Shown: one piece after another, positions 59,591 to 64,000 of the stretch | Layout: every line of letters starts with the position of its first letter | Numbering within the stretch: the first letter of the stretch is position 1 | DNA from: Eulemur rufifrons | Lineage: Eukaryota; Chordata; Mammalia; Primates; Lemuridae | Direction of reading: 5' to 3' | DNA: 64,000 bases | Assembly (NCBI RefSeq): GCF_041146395.1 | Contig: NC_090999.1 | Coordinates: 69,569,001 to 69,633,000 of the forward strand | Position numbers and translations under genes: made by a program | The notes under the pieces: model-generated | Databases searched by the model: none | Told to the model about the DNA's origin: nothing | What the model saw: the letters and a program-made list of their open reading frames with translations, nothing else

Positions 59591-62500
59591 CTATAGGATT
59601 TTTTATGCTGGGCTGTTTATGGCTAGTTTATTTGTAAATTTCATAAGGACAGAGGCCTAGTTTAGCATAATACACATAGAACCAAGCAAAAGGTTTATTC
59701 TAAAATAATAGACATTTGAAAATTTTTTATCAAGAAGAATTTTGGTAATGTTATCTATTTTTCTTTAGCATGAAATACATGGTTCCATCTTTTTTATTTT
59801 TACTTTTTAAGCACTATTTACCTACCATAAAATTATCTGTTTATTAGTGTTTAAAATTATTTACTTATTAAACTCTTAGATACAAGCTGTTCTTCATTTA
59901 AAATCTTGCAATATTTTTTCATTTCTTCCCATTGTTTCTTGAGTCAGTTTTCTAGAATAAAAAGTCCTTTTGGTTGAGAGTCTAAAATTATTAGTATAAA
60001 ATTATGACTTGTTTTGTGATCAAACAATGGTTATATATTAAAGTTTACACATTCCCAGGCATGTATTACTATTATTAGTTTAGAAGCTTAAATTACATCA
60101 ACCATCAGTAGAGTTTCTTCATTTGGTACCCTTAAAAGAAGTTTTTCCAGAAACAGATACTATTTTGCTCATATTTTAGTTTTAGATTTCAGGACTCTTG
60201 TAATGTTTATTCTCTTTTATATGGTCCATAGGGATTTTACTGGAATTTGGGAGACAGAGACTAAGGTAGTCTTAGTAATGTACCTCATAAGAGATTTCCT
60301 ACATGTATTTTTGACATTTGTTTTATTGAAATCATCATTGTTTTAAATTTAGTGGCTATAGTGCCATATTCGTCCTTCTGAGAGCTGTTCTTTTTAATTG
60401 AAAAGACTAAGTTTGTTCAATAGACCATTCCTTTTAGGATTTCTCCCATGTTTCCAGGGTATATTGAAAGGAATATTTGAATGCTTTTGCTAAATATTAT
60501 TACAATTTTACCTTTAGATAGTTTAATACACGATCATGATTATTGTGTTGAGTTTATATTTTAATATAACATCCTAATTTTTACTAGATTACATGAGTCA
60601 GGTGCTCTTATCTGAAAATTTTAGCCACTTATACATAAAACTCTACCATGATTTTACCACACTTATGCTGTCTTCATGGCACTTAACTGGAATATGATAT
60701 ATTAAATGACCCCAGGTCTTTTTATGAAATACATTTTTAATCAGCACCTAGCATTTTGTTTGACCTCTAATGATGCAAATTGTAACATTGCGTTATAGTT
60801 CTTGGTCGTACTGAAAATTAAGAAAAGGCATAATGCTAATTGTGCCAGGTGGTGCATTTCATTTGCAATGACAAAGCTTATTACTACACAAAATGCATTT
60901 ACTGTAAAAGAATATCAAGAATTCCTATCTAGTGCATTGCCAATTTCTTTAATTATCTCCATTAATGTGCCTTTAACAGCAATACATATTGCTAACAAAC
61001 TACCAGAATTAAATATGTAAATGATATTGTGCATTTTTCATTAAAGGAAATATTTAAATAAAACAAAATAAAGTTTATATTTAATAGTCTGCAGTTATGT
61101 GAATGAAGATAAAAGCAATGTATATTCTGTCTTAGGAAAGTTGATAGTAATCACCGAATTTCTTTAACAATGAAAACTTGGATTCACCAAAATATAAACA
61201 ATACTAATAATCATATATTTAAGTATTTCAACATTTTAATGTGTTAATTACCTTCTAAGATATATTCTGCCTCAAAGCCTCCTTATAAGCTGAGGAACAT
61301 ATTTAGAAATTGTAAACATGTTGTGTAAAATATGTTGTCATGTATGTTGCAGTTGCCAAGGCTTAACAAAAAACAAAAGATTAGAGTGTTATCTATCTAC
61401 ATCAAAATCAGTGTTTCATTAGTTAAATGAATTATGATAACCTTGTGAAATACAGAAATTAAGGTGGTATCTGTGAAATAGAATAAAATGTACTCAGTAT
61501 AATATTATTTTATAAGAATATTTAATGTTATTGAAATGGTCACAATATATTAAATAAAATGTATGTGTTATAGAACCACATATAGCTTATGATAAATATA
61601 GTGTGGGTAAATGTGTAATATGTTGTGTTTATATGTACATATATTGTGTGTGGAAAATGGGAATGAGAGAGAGAAAGAGCAAATTAGTACCTTGAAAGAA
61701 TTATAACCAAAGGAATTATAATAATCGTCATCTAGGTAGTGGGGTTATGTGTTCTTATGTCTACTTCTATGCTTTTTGAAAATATTTTTAAAATTTTAAA
61801 TTAAGAATATATGTGACTATAATAAGACAATGATAATTGCAAGAAGTATATTAATGACTATAAAAATATATAAATGTATATTTATTAATTATTTGATATA
61901 TACCATATGAATCAATCAGTACTTCCTTCAGCAGAAAAAAAAACTTTTTTTCCTCAGATCAGACATTAATATTAACAAAATCCTATCTTTTAGACCCACT
62001 CTTCTATTTCCCTCCAAAAAAAGGAATTCTGTTTTGGTTTTTATTTTTGGATCTCTTATTTCTTTCGACTTCATATGTTCTAGTTAATCCCATAGATAAT
62101 TATGAAGTCTGTGGTGGATGTTCATGTGCCACTAGGAGAAACTCAGTCTATCAGGAACCAAGAATGTTGTGTGATGATGGTTGGTAGCTGAGTCCTTCCT
62201 TCAGAAATGCCTTTGGAATGTGACAATATCTCCCGTGGAGGGCCCAGGGCCCAGTGATGATTAATATGGGGCTAAAGATGCCCAGCCCCTTTTGCCTTGA
62301 TGCAGAGCTTCTCTGAAGGGCCACCCCCATTTCTCATGCCTGGTGTGGCTGACTGAAGCTTCTGTTCCTACTGAATTCAATTCTTCCCTTCTCCCTTCCC
62401 AATCCTCCTTTCTGAATTCCCACACAGATACTGTGCCTGAGAACATGACCAAATGCACTTTCTGCATACAAATCTCCGTCTGCCGATCTATTTTGCAGGA

Positions 62501-62944
62501 AGCATGACAAAATGATTATACAAAGTTGCCTCCAGCTAATGTTACAAAGGACTATTTATTGGAATTACAAAGGAAATGTTAAGGCCCTATATAAGAAGGG
62601 GAGCCGTTTTTTTAGGTCAAACCCCAAATGAAAGACATTTCGTTTTCTTGCCCTCACACTTTAACATGGCAAAGGACCCTGAAGTATGTTGGGAAGTTCA
62701 GTAGAGAGAAAACTGCAGCCGAAGCAGACAGACATACACTATTCCTGGAAAACAAGTGAAGATGTCAGTCAGCATATTGCAGAACATCTCAGAGGGAAGC
62801 AAAGTCCCTGTGGAAATCAATTGCTGTAGATTTACTTAAAGTGAGCTGTGGTTTTTTATGACTCCAAAGGCTAAGTATTTAGTGGTAATGGCTCATAAAA
62901 TTATCATCAGAAGGAAGAGGATCAGCAGAGTTGTGACAATTTAA
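59591..62944. other. Intergenic; no gene, two possible old repeats
   Basis: 61690-61810 resembles an old LINE tail (CATCTAGGTAGTGGGGTTAT). 62140-62510 is a more GC-rich segment (TGGAGGGCCCAGGGCCCAGT) that reads like a dispersed repeat of unknown name. A 72-codon open frame at 60802-61020 (plus) has no recognisable domain, promoter or splice context, so I do not call it a gene. Confidence 0.45.
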
Positions 62945-63250
62945 TCAAATTCAATTAAATAAATACTTAATTCTCCTTATATTTTCTTAGCACTGTTCTA
63001 GATGCTAGGGACAAAGCAGCAAGCAAATAGATTAAAAGAAAAAAAACCTTTATTTCATTAGTGAGCAAAATAAAGCCAGGACAAGGAATAGGCAATATTG
63101 GGGAAGTTTGAGATTTAAATAGGATGAAAAAAGAACGATTAGGTGATATTTGAGTTAGCACTTGAGTGAGTTGATAGAATGGGCCATCCAGATATCTGGG
63201 ATAATAAAATGAAAGATGAGTTTTAGAGAAAATTGTAGTAGAGATTTCAT
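62945..63250 (+). mobile_element. L2 LINE 3' segment
   Basis: Contains TTCTTAGCACTGTTCTAGAT, then GGGACAAAGCAGCAAGCAAA, then GATATTTGAGTTAGCACTTG, a diverged L2 3' end. Ends are approximate. Confidence 0.75.
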
Positions 63251-63679
63251 GGGGGTAAAATAGTTTACATTTCTTCAATTCCTTAGTGAGGTGGAATGCA
63301 GAAGTTATAACCTTTACAATTCCTATCAATCTCTCATTTTTTAAACCCATTACTTGTTTACCTTGTATATCTAGCACTCTGTCATTCATGTCTCACATCT
63401 CCACAATTCTTGCAGCTTAATAGTTAAATTTAAATATCACGTAGTCTACATCCAATCTAGACTCACTCTTGCCCTGAAATATGTTATCCATAGCATCTAT
63501 CACCTTTTTGGGAGAGGACAAATAAAATAATTATAAACACAATCTCACAGTCTGAATATCCTACACACTGATCACCAGAAATTTCTTACTTCATGCTCCA
63601 TACTATGGCCAATAACTGAACTATTATAACATGAGTAATTCTGCAACCAGGTAAACCCACTCTCCTCATAATTTTGTGC

Positions 63680-64000
63680 TTTTGTTGTTCAAAATATTTT
63701 GTGAAGTTGCTTATCCTCTCCTCTACCATTCTTTTTATGTAAATCTTTTCTTCTTATCCAATCACTTATCTATCCTCCTTTTCTCTCTACCCTCCTCCAA
63801 ACCCTAGCAACTGCTGATTTGTTTATCATTCCTGTAGTTTTTCTTTTTCCATAATGTCAAATGAATAGAATCTTAAACTGTGTAGCCTTTGAGCCTGGCT
63901 TCTGTTACAGCACAATGCATTTGATATTCATCTATGTTGTTGTTTGTATCAACAGGTGATAACTTTTTATTATTGAGTAGTACTCCATTGTTTGAATATG
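63680..64000 (-). mobile_element. Old L1, antisense, 3' end entering from the right edge
   Basis: Reversed L1 3' UTR and start of ORF2 C-terminus: CCTAGCAACTGCTGATTTG, CAGCACAATGCATTTGATAT, CATCTATGTTGTTG and GAGTAGTACTCCATTG at the edge. The rest lies outside the window. Confidence 0.8.

Noticed and set aside
1..64000. CRISPR array, prokaryotic operon, phage or plasmid module
   Set aside because: No regularly spaced direct repeats, Shine-Dalgarno-type gene packing or bacterial gene content. Introns, Alu and L1 establish a primate nuclear context.

Overview
This window is mammalian nuclear DNA. It is AT-rich, intron-bearing, and full of L1, Alu, MIR, L2, MaLR and DNA-transposon copies. The dimeric Alu copies at 8.56-8.86 kb and 12.47-12.71 kb make it a primate. 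Two L1 3' ends (37.36-37.50 kb and 55.8-55.92 kb) look like the L1 tails I associate with lemurs and lorises, so a strepsirrhine is my best guess. That is inference, not a database result.

The only protein-coding gene I can support is ST8SIA4 (polysialyltransferase PST / ST8Sia IV) on the minus strand. Exon 1 (23978-24090) holds the start codon and membrane anchor. Exon 2 (16759-16890) is the stem region. Exon 3 (7253-7510) holds the polybasic region and the first half of sialylmotif L. The reading frame is open across all three, with three GT-AG junctions in phase 2, giving residues 1-168. The remaining exons are not in 1-7252 and must lie beyond the left edge of the window. The promoter is a TATA-less, CpG-rich region with a CCAAT box and GC box at about 24.46-24.49 kb. 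A second CpG-rich block sits inside intron 1 (about 21.6-22.6 kb).

From about 24.65 kb to the right edge there is no gene I can support. This fits the gene-poor region expected upstream of ST8SIA4. It is built from nested mobile elements. At 27.9-32.4 kb an old L1 and an unassigned repeat are each split by a later L1. At 38.5-44.5 kb a long decayed antisense L1 is split by a 595-bp mariner deletion derivative. At 45.1-47.8 kb is an L1 with an inverted 5' end. An MLT1-type LTR lies at 48.5 kb, a Tigger/MER2-type element at 51.3 kb, an L1 3' half at 54.5-55.9 kb, an ORF1-containing L1/HAL1 remnant at 55.9-57.6 kb, and a 270-bp near-perfect palindrome at 58.2-58.5 kb.

I found no CRISPR array, operon, tRNA, rRNA or convincing new gene system. 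The most interesting unexplained objects are the 58.2-kb palindrome, the mariner derivative, and the intronic CpG block with its GAG/CTC tract.
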